A DNA stretch of 64,000 nt from Paenibacillus dokdonensis (GCF_004916975.1 NZ_STGQ01000002.1:1192079-1256078); one strand, 5' to 3'; positions 51,739 to 60,507 are shown, counted from the stretch's first letter. Program-made: numbers and translations. The notes: generated by a model not told the origin, from the letters alone.

Positions 51739-51788
51739 AAAAAGAGTATCTTCGATCTGGTTTCATGCCGGTAGGAGGTACTCTTTTT
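51739..51788. terminator. Bidirectional terminator
   Basis: AAAAAGAGTA and TACTCTTTTT form the base of a hairpin between the anti-sigma gene and the convergent PocR-type gene. Confidence 0.75.
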
Positions 51789-51832
51789 CATGTGCTTATG
51801 ATCTAATGATCTAAGAATTAAAATGATTTCTG

Positions 51833-52873
51833 TTATACCTGTCGTGCATTCTCTGTATAGTATATTTTCCGGTATACGGCCGGCGTCAGACTTTCGAATT
51901 TCTTGAAGGTTTTAATAAAATATCCGGGATCGGCAAAGCCCAGCTCGTCGCTGATCTGATTGACCGATAAATCCGTGGTCTCGAGCAGCTGCTTGGCCCA
52001 CTCAATTTTCAGGCGCGGAACGAATACGGAAAAATTCTCGCCCGTCTCACGGGTGAACACACGGCTGAAATAACTCGGACTGACGTGACAAAGACTGGCC
52101 ATATCCTGTAAATGGACGTTCTCATGCTTATGACGGTACAGATAGTCGAAAGCGGGCTGCAGCAGCGAATTAACCGAACGGTACTCATTCGTCTTGCTTT
52201 TTTTGATTTTCGTTTCGATCAGCGTACTGGACAGCTCGTTTTGCATGGCTTGTATATGATCATATGTCGGAGCCGCGCCGCTCATGGAAGCTGCAGCGGC
52301 GTGTTCTAACGACAGGGTTTTTTTGTACATATCGATCGTTGAATTTTTATGAATGGCTTCCTCTACAATATAGTTGCATAGATGAAACAGCATTTCGGCG
52401 ATGGTCGAGACTTCCTCGTAGGACAATACAGGCAAAGAGCGATATTCAGATTCCAAGGACTTAAACTTCCGATCAGTTTCTGCATTCGGTGGGCGGGTTA
52501 CAATTTGTTCAAGGGGCATATCCGTATCGCGAAGCTTGATTTGGCCCGCCATAATAGCGCCGATGTATTGATTGTCGACAATGATCGGAATGGCAATATC
52601 GACAATCCCGAAATGGCATTGGTAGACATAAGGTTTATTGGAACGGACAGCTTCGAGCCCTCCCCGTGCATCGCATTTCTGACAATAGGAGGACAGGGCG
52701 TCATCTTGTCTTACCGCCTGGCAAAAGGACTGGCAATGACTGTGCTTGGTAACCGGAACACCCTTGTAATCTACCGTGATGATCGCCATCTTGGTGACCA
52801 GGGAGAGCGAGTCCTGCAGCATATGCCATTTATCGATGTCGATGATTCGATTCAAGTCAAACCGTGAGTTCAT
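51833..52873 (-). CDS. PocR-type AraC family regulator
   Basis: The 346-residue protein has an N-terminal PocR sensory domain with conserved cysteines (CQSFCQAVRQDD, YCQKCDARGG, YVYQCHFGIVDIAIPI) and a C-terminal AraC double helix-turn-helix (LQDMASLCHVSPSYFSRVFT and SVNQISDELGFADPGYFIKT). PocR domains sense glycerol- or propanediol-type compounds and may bind a metal through the cysteines. It is divergent from glycerol dehydrogenase and dihydroxyacetone kinase genes, so it very likely activates them. A pair of direct repeats in the shared spacer is a likely binding site. GGAGCG precedes the ATG. Confidence 0.92.
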   Translation of the reverse strand: MNSRFDLNRIIDIDKWHMLQDSLSLVTKMAIITVDYKGVPVTKHSHCQSFCQAVRQDDALSSYCQKCDARGGLEAVRSNKPYVYQCHFGIVDIAIPIIVDNQYIGAIMAGQIKLRDTDMPLEQIVTRPPNAETDRKFKSLESEYRSLPVLSYEEVSTIAEMLFHLCNYIVEEAIHKNSTIDMYKKTLSLEHAAAASMSGAAPTYDHIQAMQNELSSTLIETKIKKSKTNEYRSVNSLLQPAFDYLYRHKHENVHLQDMASLCHVSPSYFSRVFTRETGENFSVFVPRLKIEWAKQLLETTDLSVNQISDELGFADPGYFIKTFKKFESLTPAVYRKIYYTENARQV

Positions 52874-52959
52874 GCTCTTCGCTCCAGACGTATTGGCGTG
52901 TGATCCACCACTTTAATGAACTTATGTGCTGTTGTAATTATACTAAAATGCTCGCTGCC

Positions 52960-53007
52960 AGAACAAGATAGTACAATTTTATAAGAGTTAGAACAAAAAA
53001 ATACTAT
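52960..53007. promoter_or_regulatory. Direct repeat, probable AraC-type activator site
   Basis: Two 18-base repeats with the shared pattern AGAACAA-N5-TAC-N-AT start at 52960 and 52990. They match at 14 of 18 positions and are spaced 30 bases apart, three helical turns. They lie upstream of the glycerol dehydrogenase promoter. Confidence 0.6.
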
Positions 53008-53008
53008 G

Positions 53009-53069
53009 GGAAAGCGCTCTAAAATGCACTTTGAGTGCCATGAATTCATCGCCAGGCCCCAAGTATAAT
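53009..53069 (+). promoter_or_regulatory. cre-like site and -10 box of the glycerol operon
   Basis: GGAAAGCGCTCTAA at 53009-53022 matches the cre pattern at 12 of 14 positions, suggesting catabolite control. TATAAT lies at 53064-53069 with a poor -35 (TGAATT), as expected for an activator-dependent promoter. Confidence 0.55.
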
Positions 53070-53096
53070 GAACATTAGACGAAGTAGGAGGGAATT

Positions 53097-54242
53097 ATGA
53101 TGAGAAAAGCATTTATCAGTCCAAGCAAGTACGTTCAAGGGGAAAATGAATTATTGAATCTGGGATACTTTATTCAGACATACGGTGATTCCGCTCTTCT
53201 GATTGCCCATCCGGATGATGTGAAGCGGGTTCAGGATAAGCTGGATTTCACCATAAATAAATTTAATATCACGCTGGTTGAAAGCGGATTCCGCGGCGAG
53301 TGCTCCCGGCAAGAGGTACAGCGCCTGAAGGATTTGGCCCAGGAAAAGAATTGCTCCTGCACGATGGGACTCGGCGGAGGCAAAGCAATTGATACGGCCA
53401 AATGCGTTGCGGAGGGCGATGCGCTGATCATTGTTCCGACGATCGCGGCGACAGATGCGCCAACCAGCCATTCCGCGGTCATTTATACAAGTGAAGGGGC
53501 TTTTGAGGATTATGCGTACTTCAAGCAAAGCCCGAGCGTGGTCATGATCGATACGACGGTTATTGCCAATGCTCCGACCCGTTTTCTCGTGTCCGGTATG
53601 GGGGACGCCTTGTCGACCTATTTTGAAGCGAGGGCCACTTCGAGATCCTTTACGAAGGTGAATGCAGGCCTGCCCTGCGGCGTTCATGCGGGAGCTGCTC
53701 CGGTAGCCCGGGGAACCAAAGCTGCGCTCGCGCTGGCCAAGCTGTGCTACGAAACGCTGCTGGAGGATGGGGTTAACGCCAAAATAGCCTGTGACAGCAA
53801 TCAGGTTACACCGGCGCTTGAGAATATTATTGAAACGAACATTTTACTGTCCGGTCTCGGTTTTGAAAGCGGAGGTCTCGCGGCTGCGCATGCGATTCAT
53901 AACGGTTTGACGGCTCTGGAGGGAACCCATCATTATTTCCATGGTGAAAAGGTAGCCTTCAGCACCATTGCCCAGCTGGTTCTCGAAAATGCACCAAAGG
54001 ATGAACTAAACGAAGTGCTGGAATTCTGCGCAGCCGTCGGGTTGCCAGTATCTCTTGCAGACATCGGCGTGGACAGCATGACGCAGGAGGAGCTGCTCCA
54101 GGTCGCTCAGATGGCCTGTATTCCGGAGGAATCCATCCATGCGATGCCATTCCCTGTTACAGAGGAAGCCGTTGCAGCAGCCATTGTCGTTGCTGACCAA
54201 CTCGGCCGTGAATTCAAACAAAGTAAGGATGCGAACTCATGA
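53097..54242 (+). CDS. gldA: Glycerol dehydrogenase
   Basis: The 381-residue protein is an iron-type alcohol dehydrogenase of the GldA group. It has the NAD-binding GLGGGKAIDTAK near residue 92, PTIAATDAPTSH, and metal-binding residues in GMGDALSTYFEAR, AHAIHNGL and HYFHGEKVAF. It oxidises glycerol to dihydroxyacetone with NAD. Its stop overlaps the start of the DhaKL gene by four bases, so the product is handed to the next enzyme. Two adjacent ATG codons could start it, both after TAGGAGG. Confidence 0.95.
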   Translation: MMRKAFISPSKYVQGENELLNLGYFIQTYGDSALLIAHPDDVKRVQDKLDFTINKFNITLVESGFRGECSRQEVQRLKDLAQEKNCSCTMGLGGGKAIDTAKCVAEGDALIIVPTIAATDAPTSHSAVIYTSEGAFEDYAYFKQSPSVVMIDTTVIANAPTRFLVSGMGDALSTYFEARATSRSFTKVNAGLPCGVHAGAAPVARGTKAALALAKLCYETLLEDGVNAKIACDSNQVTPALENIIETNILLSGLGFESGGLAAAHAIHNGLTALEGTHHYFHGEKVAFSTIAQLVLENAPKDELNEVLEFCAAVGLPVSLADIGVDSMTQEELLQVAQMACIPEESIHAMPFPVTEEAVAAAIVVADQLGREFKQSKDANS

Positions 54243-55996
54243 AAAAAATCATGAATCAACCGGAGACGCTCGTCAGAGAGATGTGCAATGGCCTTGTTAT
54301 GGCGCATCCGGGTCTTGAGTTTAACAGCAAGCATAAAATCATCAAGAAAAAGAATATCAATCCGCAAAAGGTCACGCTGATCAGCGGCGGAGGCAGCGGG
54401 CATGAACCGGTGCATGCGGGCTTTGTAGGCAAAGGAATGCTGGATGTGGCTGTTTGCGGAGACGTATTTGCTTCCCCATCCCAGATTCAGGTCTATCAAG
54501 CGATCCGGTCATCGGCAGGTGAAAAGGGAACCCTGTTAATTATCAAAAACTACAGCGGCGATATTATGAATTTTAAAAACGCGGCCCATCTTGCCGCCGA
54601 GGATGGCATCCAGGTTGACTATGTGAAGGTTGATGACGACATCGCCGTGGAGGACAGTCTGTATACCGTCGGGAAAAGAGGCGTGGCCGGAACGGTCCTC
54701 GTTCATAAAATCGCAGGTGCGGCCGCGGAAGCGGGCATGTCTTTGGATCAGGTCAAGGCAGCGGCTCGGAACGCCATCGACAACGTCAGAAGCATCGGGT
54801 TTGCGTTTACCTCCTGCACAGTACCTGCCAAGGGCACGCCGACCTTTGCCATTGGGGAACAGGAAATGGAGTATGGTGTCGGCATCCATGGCGAACCGGG
54901 AATCCGCCGCGAAAAGCTGATCTCTGCCGATGAGCTGGCGCGCAGAATGGTAGCGGACCTGCTGGAAAGCTTGCAGGTAAGAGGTGATAGTTCGCAGGAG
55001 GTTGCCGTCTTGGTTAACGGCTTTGGGGGTACTCCTCTCCAGGAGCGGTATCTGCTGAACAACTCTGTTATGCGGGAATTGAGCACCCGGAAGGTCACCG
55101 TCGTTAAAGTGTTCGTGGGTAATTACATGACGAGTATCGACATGGCGGGCGCATCGCTGTCCATCATGAAGCTGAATGACCAGCTGAAGCAGCTGCTGAG
55201 CGAAGAATGCGACACGCCTGCACTTGTCGTCCGTGAGCCGTTTGAGCCTGTCCATTACACGGAAGTGGTTACCGGAGAAGAAGGCCGAGGTTCTGTATCC
55301 CGCAGTGTGGTAACCCGTGAGGAAGATGCAGTGCTTCAAGGCGATAAGCTGTCGCTGAACAACATGATCTATCTGATCGATACAATGAGCGATATCATTA
55401 TCGAGAATGAGATTCCGTTCTGTGAACTGGATGCCCATGCCGGCGACGGAGATTTTGGGATGAGTGTGGCCAAGGGCTTTAAGCAATTAAAGGCGGAATG
55501 GAGCGATGTAACCGATCACGCAGCGGATATGGGAGGTTTCCTGGATGCCTGCTCGCTGATCATTATGGAACATTGCGGCGGTGCTTCCGGTCCGATCTGG
55601 GGCTCGGCATTCCGCGCGGCCAGCAAATATGCAGCGGATAAAACAGAGTTGTCCGTAGCAGAAATGGCAGAGTTGATGAGTGCGGTAGTCAAAGGAATCC
55701 AGGACACGGGAGAGAGATCCTTCGGAAGAGGGGCCGTTGTTGGCGACAAGACGCTGATCGACGCACTTGTTCCTTACGCAGAAGCATGGGAAGCCGGCGC
55801 TTGTGCCGGAGCCGATCTGAAATCTGTGGGCATTCAAGCCGCTGATGCCGCTATGGAAGGCGCCAAAAAGACGGAAGCGATCGTAGCCCGGATGGGAAGA
55901 GCGGGGACGGTTGGCGAGCGAAGCATCGGTTATCCGGACGCAGGAGCCTATGCGCTGGGCGTCATATTTACCGGACTTTCGAAGGCGCTCAAATAA
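54239..55996 (+). CDS. ATP-dependent dihydroxyacetone kinase, fused DhaK-DhaL
   Basis: The 585-residue protein joins both halves of dihydroxyacetone kinase. The first 340 residues are DhaK, with GGGSGHEPVHAGFVG and the substrate-binding histidine region GVGIHGEPGIRRE. The C-terminal 200 residues are the ATP-binding DhaL, with DAHAGDGDFGMSVAKGF, GGASGPIWGSAF and GDKTLIDAL. The single-chain form uses ATP directly, as in Citrobacter, and needs no phosphotransferase DhaM, which is absent here. It phosphorylates the dihydroxyacetone made by the dehydrogenase just upstream. A strong terminator follows. Confidence 0.95.
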   Translation: MKKIMNQPETLVREMCNGLVMAHPGLEFNSKHKIIKKKNINPQKVTLISGGGSGHEPVHAGFVGKGMLDVAVCGDVFASPSQIQVYQAIRSSAGEKGTLLIIKNYSGDIMNFKNAAHLAAEDGIQVDYVKVDDDIAVEDSLYTVGKRGVAGTVLVHKIAGAAAEAGMSLDQVKAAARNAIDNVRSIGFAFTSCTVPAKGTPTFAIGEQEMEYGVGIHGEPGIRREKLISADELARRMVADLLESLQVRGDSSQEVAVLVNGFGGTPLQERYLLNNSVMRELSTRKVTVVKVFVGNYMTSIDMAGASLSIMKLNDQLKQLLSEECDTPALVVREPFEPVHYTEVVTGEEGRGSVSRSVVTREEDAVLQGDKLSLNNMIYLIDTMSDIIIENEIPFCELDAHAGDGDFGMSVAKGFKQLKAEWSDVTDHAADMGGFLDACSLIIMEHCGGASGPIWGSAFRAASKYAADKTELSVAEMAELMSAVVKGIQDTGERSFGRGAVVGDKTLIDALVPYAEAWEAGACAGADLKSVGIQAADAAMEGAKKTEAIVARMGRAGTVGERSIGYPDAGAYALGVIFTGLSKALK

Positions 55997-56010
55997 GGAT
56001 TAGGATAAAG

Positions 56011-56055
56011 AAGAGACCTCATGTTCACCTGGGTGAACATGAGGTCTCTTTATTT
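56011..56055. terminator. Bidirectional terminator after the kinase gene
   Basis: AAGAGACCTCATGTTCACC and GGTGAACATGAGGTCTCTT form a perfect 19-bp stem followed by T-rich sequence. Confidence 0.93.
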
Positions 56056-56074
56056 TCAGGCAGTATTGGTATTT

Positions 56075-56977
56075 TTATATCATTACATGTTTACCCCATA
56101 AAATATAGAAATCAAAGGTGAGCTTAAAGGCATGCTTGGTCAGCAGCAGCTGCCGTGTCTTTTCCTCCGGTGCATGCCAGGATAAGGGAGTCATTCTCAG
56201 CATCGCTGTCAGGTGCAGCGGATTCAAATCAAGTTCGTAGCGAATGCGCAGCTGCTTCATTTCCGGAAAATGCTTGGCAAACAGGGCCGTCGTTTCTTCC
56301 GGAGCCTCCTGCGGTCCATGAGCAGACTTTCCATACAAGATCTGCCTGAATTCCTGCAAATATTCGGGTCCCGGGATGACCTTTACAAGCATTCCGTTTG
56401 CAGATAGCAATCGCTGGAATTCTCCATAGTTGGATGGGGACAATATATTCACGATGATCTGAAAGGTCTGATCCTGAAACGGGCTATGAGCCAGATCTGT
56501 CACGCACCAAATGACCGGGGAGTTTCCCTTGGAAGCCGCTGCAATACCCGGTTTGGAGAGATCTGCACCCACAGCCAGAATATCCGGATGAAGAAAACTC
56601 AGCTTTCTTTGAAGGGATGCCAAATGCGACCCTTCTCCGCAGCCGGCATCGAGAATGGACAGTGGCCGCTTGGTGGCCTGCTGCGCAATGCTTTCTGAGA
56701 TCATATCGGCCAGTCCATCTAGTAACGGATCAAAATAGCCGCTGGCATGTATAAGCTTACGTGCTTCAAATAGGTCTTTATCGTACTTGGTAGGCCTTGT
56801 CTTCAGCAGAAGGTGGATATAACCCTCCTTGGATAAGTCGAAGTTGTGATTAGCTGTACATGTCAGGCTGTTTTCGCATTTCATTTTCATAGGCCGGGAA
56901 CAGACTGGACAGCGGAAAATATGCTCATACTCAGCCATCAGCCGGGCGCGTACGAGTGCAATTTCTTTTTTGGACAA
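56075..56977 (-). CDS. RlmA-like rRNA methyltransferase
   Basis: The roughly 300-residue protein has an N-terminal zinc finger (FRCPVCSRPMKMKCENSLTC) and the segment FDLSKEGYIHLLL. A SAM-binding domain follows with ILDAGCGEGSHLASLQ and GADLSKPGI. This is the layout of RlmA enzymes, which methylate a guanine in 23S rRNA helix 35 and in some species give tylosin or mycinamicin resistance. I start it at TTG 56977, seven bases after GGGGTG. An in-frame TTG 15 bases upstream overlaps that site. The exact rRNA target is not shown by the sequence. Confidence 0.85.
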   Translation of the reverse strand: MSKKEIALVRARLMAEYEHIFRCPVCSRPMKMKCENSLTCTANHNFDLSKEGYIHLLLKTRPTKYDKDLFEARKLIHASGYFDPLLDGLADMISESIAQQATKRPLSILDAGCGEGSHLASLQRKLSFLHPDILAVGADLSKPGIAAASKGNSPVIWCVTDLAHSPFQDQTFQIIVNILSPSNYGEFQRLLSANGMLVKVIPGPEYLQEFRQILYGKSAHGPQEAPEETTALFAKHFPEMKQLRIRYELDLNPLHLTAMLRMTPLSWHAPEEKTRQLLLTKHAFKLTFDFYILWGKHVMI

Positions 56978-57029
56978 TGTAAAACACCCCAATCATTCGT
57001 TTTGGCGAAATGAAAAAGGCGCAGATAAA

Positions 57030-57251
57030 TAAACCCTGGTCTATGATTTCAAAAAAATAACCGGGTTATTTCAACTGCACCTTCCATTAACGCAAACGAA
57101 TGAATTTGATAATCATGGGATGCTTCAGCTCCTTGCTGAAAAAGGAATTGAGGAAGTAATCTTCCTCGGTTCTATTGTAACGCAAACCCCATTCGGGATA
57201 AAATCACATGGCGAAGGTTTATCTTTCCAAGGTGAAGTCACACTAGAATGA
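57030..57251 (+). other. Coding-like remnant of unknown origin
   Basis: An open frame here encodes LVYDFKKITGLFQLHLPLTQ, NEFDNHGMLQLLAEKGIEEV and IFLGSIVTQTPFGIKSHGEG before the TGA at 57249. It has no proper start or ribosome binding site, yet the composition looks like real protein. It may be the tail of a decayed gene. I do not recognise the family. Confidence 0.3.
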
Positions 57252-57311
57252 AGATGATTAATAAGTAGGATGAACATGTCTGATGAAGAAACCGAAAGTG
57301 GCCGTGTCAGG

Positions 57312-57346
57312 TTGACATTACCAACTGTTAACCATATAATTACAGT
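57312..57346 (+). promoter_or_regulatory. Consensus promoter of the Rrf2 gene with dyad
   Basis: TTGACA at 57312 and TATAAT at 57335 with a 17-bp spacer are perfect consensus boxes. A dyad of ACTGT (57324) and ACAGT (57342) straddles the -10, a possible self-repression site. Confidence 0.8.
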
Positions 57347-57362
57347 ATAAGGAGGAGCTAAA

Positions 57363-57797
57363 ATGAATAGTGAATTTAACATTGCCGTCCATTGTTTAAC
57401 CCTTCTTAGCTTAAAAGAGGATCATATGGCTAACAGTGAAGAGATTGCGAGAAGCGTCTGTACGCATCCTGCCCGCATTCGCAAAGTGCTTGGCCTGCTG
57501 CGCAAGCATGGGTATGTGGCAACAAAAGAAGGGGTTGGCGGAGGATATCTGCTGAATCCCGTCACAGAGAATGCGACGCTTGGAGACTTGTATCGTTTGC
57601 TTGCCCAGGGTTCCCTGAAGCCAAGCTGGTGCTCCGGCGGTGATGAGCTGCCTTGCGAGGTTGCGGCTAATATCAAGGGGATTATGGATCAAATATACAG
57701 CGGCGGGGAATCGGCGCTCGAGCGTTATCTGGACGGAATTACAATGGCGGATGTCAAACGGCAGATCGAAGAGGCAGGAACGACGGATCTGATTTAA
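57363..57797 (+). CDS. Rrf2 family regulator (YwnA-like)
   Basis: The 144-residue winged-helix protein has the Rrf2 N-terminus (FNIAVHCLTLLSLKEDHMAN) and wing (ARIRKVLGLLRKHGYVATKE, then GVGGGYLLN). Two cysteines in SWCSGGDELPCEV are spaced unlike the three-cysteine cluster of IscR or NsrR, so it may not hold an iron-sulfur cluster. YwnA-like members are repressors that respond to thiol or redox stress. AAGGAGG precedes the ATG, and a consensus promoter with an internal dyad suggests strong, self-controlled expression. Confidence 0.9.
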   Translation: MNSEFNIAVHCLTLLSLKEDHMANSEEIARSVCTHPARIRKVLGLLRKHGYVATKEGVGGGYLLNPVTENATLGDLYRLLAQGSLKPSWCSGGDELPCEVAANIKGIMDQIYSGGESALERYLDGITMADVKRQIEEAGTTDLI

Positions 57798-57818
57798 ATC
57801 GAATATGTACTTCATACA

Positions 57819-57854
57819 AAGCGGCGTCCTGAATTATGGAGGCTGCTTTTTTCG
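57819..57854 (+). terminator. Terminator after the Rrf2 gene
   Basis: AAGCGGCGTCC pairs with GGAGGCTGCTT at 9 of 11 positions, followed by a T run. Confidence 0.75.
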
Positions 57855-57888
57855 TTCACAATCGCCATCCAATAATAAACGGTATAGC

Positions 57889-57929
57889 AAAACAGACCGG
57901 GAGCAGAGTAAGCTTCCCAGTCTGTTTTT
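57889..57929. terminator. Terminator of the LOG gene
   Basis: AAAACAGAC with GGGA, and TCCC with GTCTGTTTTT, form a stem with A and T tracts on both sides. It lies just after the LOG-family stop on the minus strand. Confidence 0.8.
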
Positions 57930-57938
57930 CGTTTTCTT

Positions 57939-58520
57939 TTAAGTCTGGCCGGGTCTGAGAAAGGTTTTAACGGCTGGAGGCTCATATGTACTAAATTGAT
58001 CCAGCAGGCGGCCTGCATCCGTATCCACAAGGGCCATCGACAGATATTTTTCATGCAAAAATTGCTCATGCGCCATATGCTGAAAGAATTCCAGCAGAGG
58101 ATCATAATAACCATTGATATTAAGAAATCCAAGCGGCTTGCGGTGAAGTCCAAGTTGGGCCCAGGTGAATACCTCGAAGAATTCTTCCATGGTGCCCGGT
58201 CCTCCAGGAAGGGTCATGAAGCCTTCGGCCAGCTCAGCCATTTTAGCCTTCCGCTCATGCATGGAGTCCACAATGATCAGTTCTGTTAAGTGCTTGTGGG
58301 ATATTTCCCTTTTGTCCAGAAAACCGGGCATAACCCCGATGACTTGTCCGCCTCCAGCCAAGACGGCATCCGCGACAGCTCCCATCACACCTACGCTTGA
58401 TCCTCCGTATACCAATGTAATCCCGCGCTGCGCCAGTTCATTGCCTAATTTCTTCGCACCTTCCGCATAAACATCGGATGCCCCAATACTGGAGCCGCAA
58501 AATACAGCTACCGATTTCAC
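57939..58520 (-). CDS. LOG family nucleotide phosphoribohydrolase-like protein
   Basis: The 193-residue Rossmann-fold protein shows the LOG motifs VAVFCGSSIG at the start, GGSSVGVMGAVADA, MHERKAKM and PGGPGTMEEFFEVFTW. Members release free bases from nucleoside 5'-monophosphates (cytokinin activation in plants and microbes) and were long misnamed lysine decarboxylases. In B. subtilis the related protein is YvdD. The start is a GTG after AGGAGGAG. It stands alone. Confidence 0.92.
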   Translation of the reverse strand: MKSVAVFCGSSIGASDVYAEGAKKLGNELAQRGITLVYGGSSVGVMGAVADAVLAGGGQVIGVMPGFLDKREISHKHLTELIIVDSMHERKAKMAELAEGFMTLPGGPGTMEEFFEVFTWAQLGLHRKPLGFLNINGYYDPLLEFFQHMAHEQFLHEKYLSMALVDTDAGRLLDQFSTYEPPAVKTFLRPGQT

Positions 58521-58731
58521 TCCGTATCTCCTCCTCGCAAGTTGTATCTCTGACTGTCGATGCCATTATATTATATCCTAGACCGGATGAAGGATGGTTA
58601 ACCGAAGCACATCATTTTTTCTTTTACACGTTAAAAAAGCCCGGCTTTTGTAGGTATATTTTCAAATTTAATTCATATTGATCTTATAGGAATAATATAA
58701 TATAGTTGGATTCAAGAAAGGGGTGTTCCCG

Positions 58732-59142
58732 GTGAAAGAAATTCCCGAGCCCTATGTGAAAGCGAATCAGATCGGAATTGTTCTGTTTGTCATATTAACC
58801 GCGGTGTTTGATCAGCCTTATCTTTTGCTGGCACTGTTGGTGATACAGGTAGTTGGACTTCTAACGGGTAAAAACCTGTTTGTGCTGCTGGCAAAGCCTT
58901 TTTTGAAAGTGAAGGGGGCGCCTACTCAGGCTCAGGAGCTTCAGCGCTTCAATAACACGCTGGCAGTGATTTTTCTGACGTTGTCCCTGCTGTCCTTTCT
59001 GATCCAGCTGCCTTTTCTAGGCTATATATTTGCCGCGATGCTGTTTCTTGCTGCTTTTGCTGCCATTTGCGGCTACTGCATCGGCTGCACGGTTTATTTT
59101 CAATACAAGCAGTTCAAAGCCAGAAGAAAGATACGCATGTAA
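58732..59142 (+). CDS. DUF4395 membrane protein
   Basis: The roughly 136-residue protein has four hydrophobic segments. It has the DUF4395 end motif GYCIGCTVYFQYKQFK with its CxxC-like cysteine pair, and the start EIPEPYVKANQIGIVLF. DUF4395 proteins often sit beside thioredoxin or sulfur-related genes, but none is adjacent here. I use GTG 58732, eight bases after AAAGGGG. A GTG nine bases upstream overlaps that site. The role may be thiol or sulfur chemistry in the membrane, which is only inference. Confidence 0.85.
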   Translation: MKEIPEPYVKANQIGIVLFVILTAVFDQPYLLLALLVIQVVGLLTGKNLFVLLAKPFLKVKGAPTQAQELQRFNNTLAVIFLTLSLLSFLIQLPFLGYIFAAMLFLAAFAAICGYCIGCTVYFQYKQFKARRKIRM

Positions 59143-59163
59143 TCCAAGCTTAAACATATATCG

Positions 59164-59204
59164 GCACTGCCTTTCGCCCGTCCGGCGCTTGGAGTGCTTT
59201 TTTT
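59164..59204 (+). terminator. Terminator after the DUF4395 gene
   Basis: GCACT and AGTGC with partial inner pairing form a hairpin followed by seven T. Confidence 0.65.
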
Positions 59205-59283
59205 GCTGTATTAAGGGCAATCTTCGTATTCTGTTGAAGTGGCAGCAGCAACGGGTAATGGTTTAAGAGAGAAGTAAAGATCA

Positions 59284-59318
59284 AGAGACAAGTTAACATT
59301 GCCGAGAGACAAGTAAAC
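59284..59318. repeat. Tandem 14-bp direct repeat
   Basis: AGAGACAAGTTAAC at 59284 and AGAGACAAGTAAAC at 59305 differ at one base and are exactly 21 bp apart. They lie 65-100 bases before the lactonase gene and may be a binding site. Confidence 0.6.
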
Positions 59319-59388
59319 CTTTATTGTAGGAATAACGGAAAGATCTTTATTTATGACATGAAAAGCTGACGAAGGAGCGGATTTGGAC

Positions 59389-60444
59389 ATGAGTGATAAC
59401 ACAAGCTTGTTTTACACCGGTACGTATACCGGAGCGGATGAACAGGGGATCTTCCAATGTTCCTTGGACTTACATAGCGGGCGTATGGAGATCGTTAATA
59501 GCACGGATGGCATCGCCAATTCGTCTTTTCTGGCCATGAATGCGGACAAAGACCGGCTGTATGCGGTTAGTGAGACAGATGCAGGAGAAGTGTATGCGTA
59601 TTCGGTTGATTCGGAAACAGGCGAACTGCATCTGCTGGACCGCAAGCCGACGCAAGGATCGGCTCCTTGCTACATTTCGCTAACCCAGGATGGAAGCCAT
59701 GTGCTGGTTGCCAATTACACAAGCGGGCATGTGAATGCCTACTCAATTGGTGACAACGGCGAGCTTACGCCAAGCAGTTTGATTCAGCATAGCGGCAGCA
59801 GCATCAATCAAGACCGCCAGGAAGGACCACATCCGCATTCTGTATTCCAGGATCCCAAGGGTAAATACGTGCTTGTATGCGATCTGGGCTTGGATGAAGT
59901 TATCTTTTATCGCCTGGAGGAAGGCAAGCTGGTGTCGCATCATGCCGTAAAAACGGCTCCCGGAGCGGGACCCCGTCATTTCGATTTCCATCCATCGGGC
60001 CAGTGGGCTTATGGAATTAACGAGCTGGATGATACGGTGACCGTTTATGCGCTGAACACGCAGGCAGGCGATTTGAAGCTCCTGCAGACCATTTCGGCCC
60101 TTCCGGAAGGTGCTGTCCGGGGAAGCGCAAGCGCGGACATTCATGTAACGCCTTGCGGACGTTTTCTGTATGCTTCGAATCGCAGTGAAGACAGCATTGG
60201 GCTATATCATATCAACCCGTCCACGGGCATGCTGACGGCAGTAGAATGGGTGTCCACAAACGGCAAGACACCACGCAACTTCGCTATTTTCAAAGGCGGC
60301 TATTTGCTGGCTGCGAACCAGAACAGCAGTAATATCGTTTCTTTTAAAATTAATAAGGAAAACGGACGGCTGACACCAACTGGTTACGTGCTGGAGGTAC
60401 CTAAGCCTGTATGTATTCTGCCAGTCGCCAAATGTAAACATTAA
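59389..60444 (+). CDS. Lactonase family protein (6-phosphogluconolactonase-like)
   Basis: The 351-residue protein is a seven-bladed beta-propeller of the lactonase/Pgl family. Recurring blade motifs are seen (YTGTYTGADEQGIFQCSLD, LVANYTSGHVNAYSI, GPRHFDFHPSGQWAYGINE and LYASNRSEDSI). YbhE/YkgB-type members hydrolyse 6-phosphogluconolactone in the oxidative pentose phosphate pathway, although some act on other lactones. The ATG at 59389 or a TTG six bases earlier could start it after AAGGAG. No signal peptide, so cytoplasmic. Confidence 0.9.
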   Translation: MSDNTSLFYTGTYTGADEQGIFQCSLDLHSGRMEIVNSTDGIANSSFLAMNADKDRLYAVSETDAGEVYAYSVDSETGELHLLDRKPTQGSAPCYISLTQDGSHVLVANYTSGHVNAYSIGDNGELTPSSLIQHSGSSINQDRQEGPHPHSVFQDPKGKYVLVCDLGLDEVIFYRLEEGKLVSHHAVKTAPGAGPRHFDFHPSGQWAYGINELDDTVTVYALNTQAGDLKLLQTISALPEGAVRGSASADIHVTPCGRFLYASNRSEDSIGLYHINPSTGMLTAVEWVSTNGKTPRNFAIFKGGYLLAANQNSSNIVSFKINKENGRLTPTGYVLEVPKPVCILPVAKCKH

Positions 60445-60468
60445 ATCTGTAAGCCGGATTCAACAAAA

Positions 60469-60507
60469 AAGGCAGTCTCTGCATGATGCAGAGACTGCTT
60501 TCTTTTT
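60469..60507. terminator. Bidirectional terminator after the lactonase gene
   Basis: GCAGTCTCTGCA and TGCAGAGACTGC form a perfect 12-bp stem with a 3-nt loop, with A and T tracts outside. Confidence 0.92.

Noticed and set aside
57125..57382. 85-codon minus-strand frame before the Rrf2 gene
   Set aside because: It runs antisense across a perfect consensus promoter and the start of the Rrf2 gene.
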